The position numbers and the translations under genes were made by a program. DNA of 64,000 bases from Aurantiochytrium sp. KH105 (lineage: Eukaryota > Sar > Bigyra > Thraustochytrida > Thraustochytriidae). Of this stretch, positions 29,301 to 39,100 are shown one piece after another (positions within the stretch are counted from its first letter, which is position 1; each line of letters begins with the position of its first letter). The stretch covers positions 74,940 through 138,939 of the forward strand of contig BGKB01000044.1 in NCBI GenBank assembly GCA_003116975.1. The letters are read 5' to 3'. A model generated the notes under the pieces. It was not told where the DNA came from and did no database searches. It saw only the letters and a list, made by a program, of their open reading frames with translations.

Positions 29301-29687
29301 TTTACAGTAGGTGGCCTGGGCCTAGGTTGGCTTGCGGACGCCTTCCGATTGCCAGATATGCATCACGCAATGCTCGTTCGGGGCGACCACTATGAACGGG
29401 ACTATTCACTCGTCGACGCTTACATTCTTTGGCTTCCGCTCGGTCTCTTTGGCGCTCATCGCTACTACATTGGCGACTATACGTGGGGGCTGGTGTATAC
29501 GTTCACTTTTGGCCTTTTGGGCATTGGTTGGATCCAAGATGCCTTCCGTTTGCCGGATATGATTCGCTCTAAACAGCAGATGCTCGAGTTGCAGCGTCGA
29601 CCTCCGACGCTGGCTCAAGATCGGGATCATCATGACGGAGGAGGTCTTGCCGCGGGTGGAGATATTGAAATGCAGAACTTGAGCTAG
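26376..29687 (+). CDS. CFPxC-domain protein with three C-terminal TM2 domains (putative membrane-tethered regulator)
   Basis: The protein is 1103 aa. The N-terminal 400 residues are Gln/Ser/Asp-rich with a poly-Ser run. A domain at about 410-590 starts F-x3-YWRNDRKNLQCFPMC and shares the KNL-x-CFP-x-C core with the gene at 8415-11399. It is followed by a Ser-rich and then strongly acidic linker (about 590-860). The C-terminus holds three TM2-like hairpins at about 882-935, 947-996 and 1015-1064, each with the GxFGAHxxxxG and (D)xxRxPDM-type hallmarks (FFGIFGAHHFYLG, GCFGAHRFALG, GLFGAHRYYIG). TM2 units span membranes twice. A soluble domain resembling a regulator, placed N-terminal to a membrane anchor, suggests membrane retention and perhaps proteolytic release; that is inference. 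No intron seen. Confidence 0.85.
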   Translation: MQPDLLPAGERDFEGDGEVFFSPLDAPFSPYTFSDYSGEHSEYLTSPASGGEVGSEHDSRQDLDSQLQIQLQDQHHYPYQQYQQPYHHQHQDASGFLPPKLGTQDQTHIPGEEVTSMDNDAHGNSGIHRPIIEEQYDHAFDDIIDLLDDDLTAFERQGEQLTSSVSSAGPTPNNIGAGLFDHNHPSHSHPSTDHLSLDFQGFDANGAQVDLQHARSQDDKAHAGLLTYAAPSLSISSKSFESKRSDSEGRVPVKYEHQSLAPEGPISMPDTQGELSREHATLGNGNGNGNSDGQTDFFENLEYVLDPYIDEPGAAPYGSERSSAQAPTSSSSAMHGPSSSSSSSSSSSSSSSSLSTSSAIPSKMPSPPAPPPMIRSREVSETSEVSMPRQPEPLEDAVGSSAQLSFRSSFHPKYWRNDRKNLQCFPMCPEFGDYYTMRVTGQRHSISGGGTCSSKVEATLSGANVDLQRVTALSRIDLATQDGRLTSIRPGMVLSSDSFQSLVKHCLRGRVEAQSDGSALLTFKATCWKLNVTLSKKRRPKDKPDLAPKYSFEVICAEQLPDGSMRIISNVLSRYFCIASTRTLARELEASQSTGKSVGKGSVSPSSSSSRGPKRAHDPGDESETSKRSRPLAQEERMEFNSVEHTHDIAPLPVQRQTEERVGRAHNVYKVQEQTLEVDRGQDKAGTPRAFGEPVSPGSDDEAEDGNDGLGEHDGEEEEKKDETDRELDSKDDDCSARGSETNADQDQEDESSEMREIQGGATGARAAANITRYRSSGGNLKIDSDNTEEEIRASVKTPTSPLQDEHDGGDCEERMQTGLTAIAARPANVEDTEYPLANVTSENAGLSQRHSSILMQDPRQPVHPLIIEDAMVSPSEEHSVVVAYLYCFFFGIFGAHHFYLGRTSWGIFYACTLGIMGLGWLFDMIRMPSLVQRVDSGDMAPCSLQETYVLWLTFGCFGAHRFALGHYKWGLYYLFTVGGLGLGWLADAFRLPDMHHAMLVRGDHYERDYSLVDAYILWLPLGLFGAHRYYIGDYTWGLVYTFTFGLLGIGWIQDAFRLPDMIRSKQQMLELQRRPPTLAQDRDHHDGGGLAAGGDIEMQNLS

Positions 29688-30905
29688 CTTGCTTGCATTT
29701 CTTTGCTTTTGTTGTTGTTCTTTTACCTTGAGCACGTGTCATGAATCTGTATTTCTACTTTTTGTCTTGTCGATTGAATTTCTAGTCTCTCTGGCAATCC
29801 TCGCAAGCGAGCTGTCCAACAGTCGCGCGCAGTTTGCTCGCCGAGATTTACTTTTTCACATCCCCCGATTGCTATGGTAGTGTGTGTCCTTAATGCGCAA
29901 GAGTTGGGCGCGGGCCCCGAGCGTGGCATGGGTTCTCCGATCCCGTCCCGGTCTCGGTCTCAGGGAGCCCGACGCGTAATCGTGTTTGTATTCTGTTGTC
30001 TGATGTCTGTCTTCGTGCCGTGCGCCCTTCACTACAATCCCGCCAGACCCATTCATTCATTCATTCCTTCATTCATTCATTCATTCATTCACTGTCCATG
30101 TTTCCCATCCCAGCTGCCCCCCTCACTCCTCTCCCGCCTTCCTCGTCAAGCTCCCATTTCTCCTAGATCGTCGCCCCTTTCCTCTCCGCAGACGAGGTCC
30201 TCCACGTCGCCCTCGCTGGCCGTCAGCCGCCCCGGCTCCGCCCCCAAGGGCCCAACCCTGGAGCGGCCGCTCGTTTACTCCCGCTGCTGCTGCCGCCGCT
30301 GCTGCTGCCGCCGCTTCTGCTGCCTCCCGATGACGATCTCCAGCCTCGGCTCCGTCCTCGGCTGCTGCAGGGGCTGCGCGAGCGGGAGGCCGAGGCCCGC
30401 GACACCGGCCTCGCCGTCGACGTTGGCCTCGTCGCGGTGCGTCTGCATTGTGTGCCTGCCTGTCTCGTGCGACTGCGCTGGTGACTCCGTCTGCTGTCTG
30501 AGTATGTATGGCAGGCCTAGTGTGTATGACAGAGCGACCAGGATCGCTTCGGGCGGCAGAAGCCCAACGACCGCAGCACGCCGCGGCCGCCGCGCGAGCG
30601 AGCGAGCGAGCGAGCGCGCGAGCGAGCGCGCGAGGGAGCGAGCGCGGGGGCGAGCGCGGGGGCGAGCGCACGCCCGTCCGCCCGCGCGCGCGCCAGGCCC
30701 GGCCCTCCTCCCCGCGAGCGGGATTTCGAGCGACGAGGAGGAGCGCGGCAGCGCGCTGGTGGGCGTCGGCCTGTACGAGGTCGCCTTTGGAGGCAGGCGA
30801 GGCGAGGCGGCCCGCGCGAAGCCAGCGCAGCGCAGGCGCGCCGGCCTGTCGTCCCCGGCCGCCCGCCGCAGCCCGTCGCCGCGCGCGCCCGCGGAGGCAG
30901 CCAGC
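29688..30905. other. Intergenic region and leader upstream of the RBBP4-fusion gene
   Basis: The frame of the downstream gene is open back to 29874, but this stretch is low complexity and contains an ATTC tract. After ATG at about 30528 no plus-strand ATG occurs until 30906, which I take as the start. Confidence 0.45.
30050..30090. repeat. (ATTC)n tetranucleotide tract
   Basis: About ten ATTC units with one CTTC variant. Confidence 0.9.
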
Positions 30906-31013
30906 ATGGAGGCGCCCGCGCCCGTGGACGCCGCGACGGCGCCCGAAAAGGTCGACGAGGAGGCGAAGACCGAGGCCGAGAAACTGCCGCCGCAGGCCAA
31001 CCAGGGCCAGCAG

Positions 31014-31049
<36 letters not shown>

Positions 31050-31289
31050 GAGGAGCAGCAGCAGCAGCAAGAGGAGAAGGAGAAGAAGAAGGAGGAGGAC
31101 GAGGTGGCAGAGAAGCCCACGGCTGAAATGCAGCCCGTGCAGCAGGAGTCGCAGCAGCAGGAAGAAGCGGAGAATGGCAACACCGGCGAGACCGAGGTGC
31201 CGACGAGCGCCCCCGCGGTGGCAGAGTCCACAGAGAGCAAGGCAAACGTCAGTGGAATGGCCGGGCCAGGGGACGCAGGAAAAGAAGAC

Positions 31290-31321
<32 letters not shown>

Positions 31322-34300
31322 AACCGAGGAGAAGATGAGTGAGGATAAAATGGAAATTAGTGAACCCAATGGCGAAAAAAATACAGAGCCCACCGATAGC
31401 GTGTCCAAGAACGTCGAAGCTGTCCCAGCGCCAAAAGAAACTGCTGGCAGCTCGCAAGCAGATGAAGATCAAACGCCCTCATCCTCCGCGAAAGAAGGCA
31501 ATGCCGAGACGAGCGGGGCCGCCGCAACCAAAAACGACGAGGTGGATGAGGAAGACGCCGGAGACCTGGCTGGTGTCGAGACAGTGGATGGGGGTGACAC
31601 CAAATGTCTCTGTGAGCTCATTGATACAAAGTCCCCTGCAGGTCTCTGCAAGTGGGCAGAGGAAAACGCCATCAAGGGTGTTGATGGCGACGTCTTTGCT
31701 CAGTTCGAGGGCAAGATGTTGACGCTGCCGGCGCCCGGCACGAAAAAGGAGGGCGTAGACCTCCGCGCCGCGTGGACAGATCAGCTCGGCATGAAGGAAG
31801 ACGAGCTCAAGGCTCTTGACTCGCCGGCGCTGCTTCGGTGGACGCATTTCCCCGCCATCCAGTTCCAGCTCTCGAGCAAGCGGCCGTGGCGGCTTCTGCC
31901 GACGGTAACGCGATCGCCATCGCACTCGAACTCGCAACTCATCATGGCTGGCCCAAACTTTGGTCGAGGTGTTCCAATTCCAAGTCAAAAGCTACACACC
32001 AAGATGAAGGTCATTAGTCTCTCTGTGCGATTGAGTAAAAAACTCAAATTCCACGCACGCCAGAAATTGCGCGAGGAGGGAAAACTCAAGCGCAAAAATG
32101 TCGATCTCAAGCGCAAGGCCCGGAAAAGCTTGGGGAGCGTGGCTGATGGCGACGAGGATGAGAATGAGAACGACGGGCCCATCAAGAAAAAGGCGAAGCG
32201 CAACAGCTCGGATCGTCGCATGTATCACAACCACAACATGTGCATTTGTGAACTCTTGACAACCTCAAGCAAGCCAGGCCAGTGCCGCGTTGTTGAGCCG
32301 GCTGTTGAAGATCTCGGTTATGGGCGTCTCGGGGGCCTCATGTCCCAGCTCCCACGGCCCTCCGCCACGGTTGGCAATATCAATGTGCGCGAGCGTTGGC
32401 TGGAGCACCTAGGCATCACCGAGGCGGAGATCCAGGAGCTGAACCGCTCGCACATCCAGGTTCGATGGACGCACTTTCACCCATACTTTTTCAACAAGGG
32501 AGCAAAAATGCGCCGTCTACAGCATACCGTCAAGGTTGTCCCCGAGCACGCACCCGAAGACATCATCGCGTTGGGCCCGCATCGCGGACGCGCTGTTCCT
32601 GTGCCTTGCATGAAAATCACAGGCGACAAGGTCGAGTTCACAGAGCCCCCACGTCCGTCCGAAACCGACTCTGTGGCGGACCAAGAGGGCGCAGAGGACA
32701 ACTTGTTTGGCAGCGAGAGCGAGGGCGAAGACCAGGATGCTGACTCGGATGACTCGGACGGCGAGCAACCCGGGAAAACCAACGGAAGCGTGTCGACCCC
32801 CGTGCCGAAGAAACGCAAAATGTCCATGGATAAGTCGTCCTTGCTGGGTAGCGGCAGTCGCGCGCGACGCACGCGCAGCGGACTCAACTCGGGCCCCATG
32901 TGTGTTTGCGAACTCTTGCCGTGCACACCGCCTGCAGGATACTGCAAGATTGTCGAAGGTGAGGCCGCGGATAATGGCCTCACTTGGTTAGAAGGCCTCA
33001 CGATCCAACTCCCTGCCCACGGTCAGGAACTAGGTGGCATCAAGCTTCGCGACCGCTGGTTGGAACACTTGGGCATCACAGATGACCAGATTGAGCAGCT
33101 GAACCGCAAAATGGTCCATGTGCGCTGGACGCATTTTCCCGCGTCCTTTTTTCGCCTCATTGGAACCCGGAACCGTCAGCTGCGGCGGCTGCGGAAAAGC
33201 GTTCCCGTGCATCCTGGACATGTTCTCGCAGATACGATTACGGAAACCATGGCCATTCCCGTGCCATGCGCCAAAATTGGACCCGAGTATCCAGCGCCCT
33301 CTGCAGAGGACGCACCGGCGCCAAACGTGTTTGCGCTGAAGGAAGGTGCTCCGGCAAGGGACGCCGACTCTGTCAACGAATCGGCCTCGCACGCGGATCG
33401 CATGGACGATATGGACGACAGAAGCGCAACTCCTGCGGGTAAACCGACGCGCGACGTGCGCTTCAAGTATCGAAAGAGCAGTTGCATTTGCGAGCTGATC
33501 CACATTTACTCGCAGCCTGGCTTGTGCAAGGAAGTGGAGCCCCGTCTCGCCGCAAATGGAAACGAGTGGCTCGAGGGGCTCTCGGTTCATCTTCCCAAGC
33601 CAGAGACGACGCGTAACGAGATCAATATGCGCGAGCGCTGGCTTGCGCATCTTGGCATCACCGAAGAACAAGTCGACGCGCTTGGGCTGCGCAATGTTGA
33701 CGTGCGCTGGACGCATTTTCCGCCCCGATTTTTTACCCTTACGGACAAGAATATGCGCAAGCTGCAATTCATGGTAGACCCCGAAAAACGCCATCACGAC
33801 GAGGACATTGCACCCTATGGCAGGTACCGCGGCCTGGCCATTCCGGTTCCCTGTGTGAATCTCGAAAAGGATTTGGGCGACCTGCCCGAGTTGGCGCCTC
33901 CGTTGCTGCCGGAGAGCACGACCCGTGCCAACGGAACGCCGGCAGATCACTCGCGGACCACAACGCCCGTGCCAATGGCGAAACGGCTTGGGGCCTCGGC
34001 TGCCGACGACGTCGCCGACGATGCGAGCGGGGTGCGCGGCACGGATAGCAATGCCGGCGACGGTACTGGGCCGTCGCGGCATTACAACACAGCATCGTGC
34101 GTCTGCGAGCTGGCCCCGTGCAAAAGTCCAGCAGGCATGTGCCGCGAGGCAGAAGGTTTGCTTGCAGCGCGAGGCTTTGAGTGGCTCGCAGGTACGATGT
34201 CTGCAATCCCCAAGTCAAACAGTGTCAAGAGCGGCGTCAAGCTCCGGGAACGCTGGCTGGCGCACCTGGGTGCGGACGAAGACACGCTTTCGAGTCTTCG

Positions 34301-36002
34301 TCGCAAAGACATTTACGTGCGGTGGACGCACTTTCCGCCAAAGTTCTTCAAAAAGGGCGGCAAGATGCGCAAACTGCAGTTTACCGTCGAGCAGGACGAC
34401 CGTCATGAGCCAGATGACATCATCAAGTTCGGGCCGCATCGCGGTCGCGCCATTCCGGTGCCTGTGGTGGACATTCAGGCGCTCATGGACGAGGCCGGCC
34501 CCGGTGAGGTCGCTGCCCTGGCAAGCGAAGCCCGGGCCACGTTTGCCGGGGCCAATGGTGCAGCAGAACCCTCGAGTGCTACGGTGATGCGCGCACGTAA
34601 GACTATGCGGAATGGATCTGCGGGCGGTGCCATGGCGGCTAAACACGGATCTATGACATTGGCAGAGATGGTGGCAGCGACCGAGGAGGACGACAACGAG
34701 GATGCACGCTCACTCTCGTCAACCGGCGACGAGGAGCTGCCCTTAACGCGAGGTGAGCGGGAAGCTCGCCTCAAAGACATTTCCTCTGGGGCAGCTGACG
34801 CTCTTCCTAATCCGGCGGATGTCACTGAAGGTGAGCGCAATGAGGAGTATGTCCTTTGGGCCAAGTATGCACCCCTCATGTACGATTTTGTCATCACGCA
34901 ACAATTCTCTTGGCCTGCTCTGTCGTGCGCGTGGATTGAGATGAATGAGGTGACAGCTCCTCGGTCAGCGTTCTGGACGGGTGCAAATCGTGGCGATGGA
35001 AGCAAGGGCGACGAGATTGCCATCACTTCGGTGCAGCTTCCTCGCGAAGGGGCGCATGGTAGCGCCCTTGAAGATGAGGCGGCCTCGGCCTCGTCGTTTT
35101 GCGGGTCGTATCTGGGCGATGTCGAATACGGAGCTCGCTACCGCATCGGAACGGACATTCACCGCATTCGTACAATGCCGCAGGACCCGTATGTTGCTGC
35201 TTGCTTTGCAGCATCGACGGACATTCACATTGTGCGGGTAAATCCTTTTTTGACAGATGTAGTGACTGCCTTCTCGATTAAAACCGTGCACAAGGACCCA
35301 GGCTATGGTCTGAGCTGGAACAAGCTGAAGCGCGGCGCATTACTTTCGAGCAGCGACGATGGTCTGGTTGCGAGTTGGGATTTGCACCGCAAGAAGGAGA
35401 TTGTGCACTATGAGGACTTGCAAGGCGTGGCAGTGAACGAGGTGGCGTGGGTGTACCATTCCCCTCACGAGTTTGCCTGTGTCGATGACAAGGGCGTCAT
35501 CAGCTTTGGTGACGTGCGCACGTCGTCACTGGCGCGTTTTTCGAGCACCTCAGCCTCGGGCGGCGCAGAAGGCGCCTCGGTGGGAGTGAACTGTATGAGC
35601 TTTGCGCCTGCAGACGGAAACCGCCTCGTCACTGGCAACGCCGCAGGCGCAGTGGAAATGTGGGACCGGCGAAAACCGCAAACGCCTGTCTTGGTGCTCG
35701 AGCACCACAAGGATGATGTATTGGGCATCGCGTGGAACCCTAGTTTGCCGCATGTTGTGGCGTCTTGTGGCGACGATGGGCGTGTTTGTCTCTGGGACGT
35801 CAGCGGCAAGGCCGTCAGCAGCGCGGAGTTGACGGATACCAAGGACATTGACGGCCCGCCCGAACTCTTCTTTCTGCATGGCGGCCACACGGATAAGGTC
35901 TTTGATCTGGCTTGGTGCCCTGACGACCCCTGGAGCCTCGTGACAACGGCGGAGAACAATATTGTGCAGGTGTGGGCACCGGCCAAGTCTCTTCGCATTT
36001 AA
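30906..36002 (+). CDS. Five tandem CxCEL/RWTHF domains fused to an RBBP4/MSI1-type WD40 propeller (1698 aa)
   Basis: ATG 30906 (MEAPAPVDA) follows an AUG-free leader. Residues about 1-230 are Gln/Glu/Ala-rich with poly-Q and poly-A runs. Five repeats of about 125 residues then begin at Cys234, 446, 666, 860 and 1065, each CxCEL...P-x-G-x-C...LP...RxRWLxHLG...VRWTHFP...LR/LQ...AxPVPxxxI, spaced by acidic/basic linkers. Repeat 1 is the most divergent (AAWTDQLG, LLRWTHFP). The C-terminal about 390 residues match the p46/p48 histone-chaperone propeller: EEYVLWAKYAPLMYDFVI and WPALSCAWIE are the H4-binding-helix and first-blade segments, and it ends PPELFFLHGGHTDK...WSLVTTAENNIVQVW. RBBP4/MSI1 proteins are subunits of CAF-1, PRC2, NuRD and HDAC complexes in the nucleus. 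I do not recognise the repeated domain; its conserved Cys pairs may bind metal. Confidence 0.9.
31596..34476 (+). repeat. Five protein-domain repeats within the RBBP4-fusion gene
   Basis: Approximate units: 31596-31995, 32238-32618, 32898-33278, 33480-33863, 34095-34476. Repeats 2-5 share the CxCEL start, RERWL/RDRWL-x-HLG and VRWTHF cores and an Ala-x-Pro-Val-Pro end; repeat 1 keeps CLCEL and RWTHFP but has diverged most. Nucleotide identity is low apart from the TGGACGCA(T/C)TTTC core, so the duplications are old. Confidence 0.9.
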
Positions 36003-36173
36003 TTTCAATTTCAATGGGAAAAGAATAACAATAAAAAAGAACAAGTCAAGAAACCGAGACGCGAGCAAAGCACGCCGCAACGATGACCGGTGATGGAACG
36101 ATATTGCGGCTTATGCTCGTTGTTAAAATATATTTCATGATCTTTTTTTCATTTCTTTTCTTCCCATCTCGAG

Positions 36174-39100
36174 TCAGCGATTATCTTCCGAAGGCGAAGC
36201 AGCAATGCGACGGATGAGCTCATTGTAAAAGCTGTCCGTCAGGTACAAGCGACGCTGAAATGGCATGGACTCTCTGTGATCGAAGATGTGCCTGGCCGTC
36301 TCGGGGACCGTGTCAAGGTATGTTGAAAACTCTGTAAACCCCACACGATTGGGATCGCTTTCATGCACGAGCAAGATGGGCTTCTCGGCTCGCAAGGCCG
36401 TGTCGAGCTCCATGCAAACTGCATTGGAACTGAAAACTGTCTTGCTCAAAAAGAGCAAGTAGCATTTCGACGCCAGAATTCCGGCCTGCATCTCCTCTGT
36501 GGAAAGATTGCCCCTCGTTCGCTGGTCAACCCAAACATCGAGTCCGCGATTGACGAGCTTCTCGGCCATGAGATTGCATGCATCACCGGCCTCGAGCTGC
36601 TTGTGGCTCAAAAAGACGTGATACTTTAGATTGGAGGCCAACGGCAAATCGAACTTGTCGACCTCGCCCGTGTCTCTCTCGTCCTCCTTTAGCGAACCGT
36701 CTTGGAAGAACGGTGCAAAGTCTGCGACCCTTGCGATTCTGGTGCCCACCGACTTGACAGATTGAACCCCCGGGGATGTGTATGCCCGCGCAGCATTGTC
36801 GTATGCAACCAAGATAGACGCGTCCCTAGGCGACTGAAGGAGAAGCTCCCAAGGCAAATCTCGAAAGACTGCGTCGCGCGCGCCCCGAAACATGCTCACT
36901 AGCATCTTTAGCGTGGTTGCGGGCTTCTCCGAGTCGCGCTCCATGCGAATGCAGATCTTGTCCTGGGTCTGCTCGAGCGCAAACACGGAAAGACCAAAGT
37001 GGACGATGGCCTGATTTCCCGCGAGCTGAGGTGCCCGCGCTATTTCTCCAAAGTCTCCACTGTACTGAGCGCAAAGGGAGAGCAGACGAGCAAAGACGCC
37101 ATCCGGGAGAAAGAACTTGGAAAAGTCCAAAACGCATGTCATACCGGTGTTCATATCAGCAATCTCGGCTTCGAGGCTAGCGTTTGTCGAGTTCTTGAGC
37201 AGACTGCTCACCAGGTAGAGCGGCTCGCTTTGACGGCCCGTCGTGAGGACCTCTTCTGGAAACGCCCAGTCTGACATCAGCATCGTCTCGTGCATAAACG
37301 CCCGCAGATAGTCGACTTCTTCGTCATTCCACAGAAACCTCAGCAGACTGAGCGTGGCAATGCCGCGTTTGCGCAGCACCGCGAAGTCTACTTTGAGACC
37401 AGCCTTTTGAAGCTCGCGATTGTATCGCATCTGCTTGACATGGATCTTGTCCGCGATCACGCGCGAAAGCTTGTCCAGAAGCCACTGCGGGTTCAGGATG
37501 ACCTTGTCGTGCAAGGTGTCTGTTGCGCGGAGATGGACGAGCATGCCAAGCTCGTGGAAAAAGCTCAAGAGCTCGTCGGTCTGATCACCGGCGTGGTACT
37601 TGGTCGCGAGTTCTTGCGCCATACCAAAAGGGACAAAATCGCAGTCAAGCTTCAGCAGGTCGTCCAACACCTTGAGCCAGCGCAGTGAGATCTTTCGCGA
37701 GACGGTCTCGAGCGACGACGCGCTTGCTTCGACAGCAGCGCGCAATTCCGAGGCACGATTCGGCTCAGGGCTCATGTTGTCGATGGGGAAGAAGCTCAGG
37801 TTCTTCTCAGAGTTCGTGACAATGTTGGCATTCTCGTCAACAGACAGATGTTCGACGAGGATGTCCTCCACCTCGTTGACGTCAACTGACGCTTGGTCGT
37901 AGTGCGTGCCCACGAGAATGATGGGTCCAGTTGGTGCGTGCAGCTTGACCGAGTTGAGCCAAAAGGAAAGGTACGCCACGGCTTGGTCTTGCTTGATGAG
38001 GAGTTCCTGCATGTCGAAGACGACCATGAAGACGCCGCCCTCGCGCGTGAGGAAAATGTGGTGCAGCGCGTAAAAGACCTCCTGACCCGCATAGTCCCAG
38101 ATCGTAAAGAAGATCTTCTCGCCCGACTGCGTCTGGCCGGCCATTTCCTCGATCTCCGCGAATTCGAACCGCTGCGCCATCTCGGCCTCGGGCACCAGCT
38201 CCACCTGCTCCTCTGCCGCGAAGGGTCGCGCCGCGGCAGAAGAACGTCGGCGTCCAAAGACGACATTCGAAATGCCTTGGGAGACGCGCTTGGGCAGCGA
38301 TTGCCGCTTCTTGCTCGCCGCTTGCTCCTGCGCGGCCATGCGCAGCGCCGCCACGCGGCACGCCTGGCGTTCGAACCCGCTGTCGAAGTCCTTGCTCTTT
38401 TTCCAGGACTCTGCATCGGTGCGCGTGAGCTCGACGCCCACCGTTGACTTGTGCGTTGGCTCGGGCTTCATGCCCAGCAGCGAGCGCACCACGGACGTCT
38501 TGCCGGCGGCGCCCTGGCCGACGACCATGAGCTTGCAGCGGCCCAGCTCCGCGGGGTCCCCGTTCGCCAGCGCCGCCTGGAGCGCCTCCTTCGCCGCCGC
38601 AGTAGGCGCGGGGCCGCCGAGCACGTCCTCGATGGGCCGCACGGCCTCCGTGCCCCTCAGCACGCGCGTCGAGGCGCCCGTCTCCGCGTCCCAGATGCGC
38701 ACGCTCAGGTCCCTAGATCCGCTCACGATCTCCGACCCCAAGAGAGAGACCGAGTCCACAACGCTCGAGTGTCCTTGCAAGACGTGCAGCGCGTCTCCGC
38801 TGCGCGCGTCCCAGACTCTGACCGTGTAGTCCTGGGACCCGCTCACGATGCGGTCTCCCTCGAGCGCGACAGAGAGCACGTAGCTGGTGTGTCCTTCGAG
38901 GACGCGGACGAGCTGGAAGGAAGGCACGGCGTAGACCCTCACCTTCTTGTCGTGGGACCCGCTCACCATGCGCTGCGCGTCGATCGCGACCGCGTAGACA
39001 TAGTCTGTCGCCTCCGTGAGGACGTGGCGTGGGCCGCCGCTGGCCCGGTCGAAGACGCGCACGGTCTCGTCTTGCAACCCGGCCACGAGCAGGTTCTCGT

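Noticed and set aside
29874-30905. N-terminal extension of the RBBP4-fusion protein
   Set aside because: It encodes ATTC-repeat and Cys/Arg/Ser low complexity; ATG 30906 after an AUG-free stretch is the better start.
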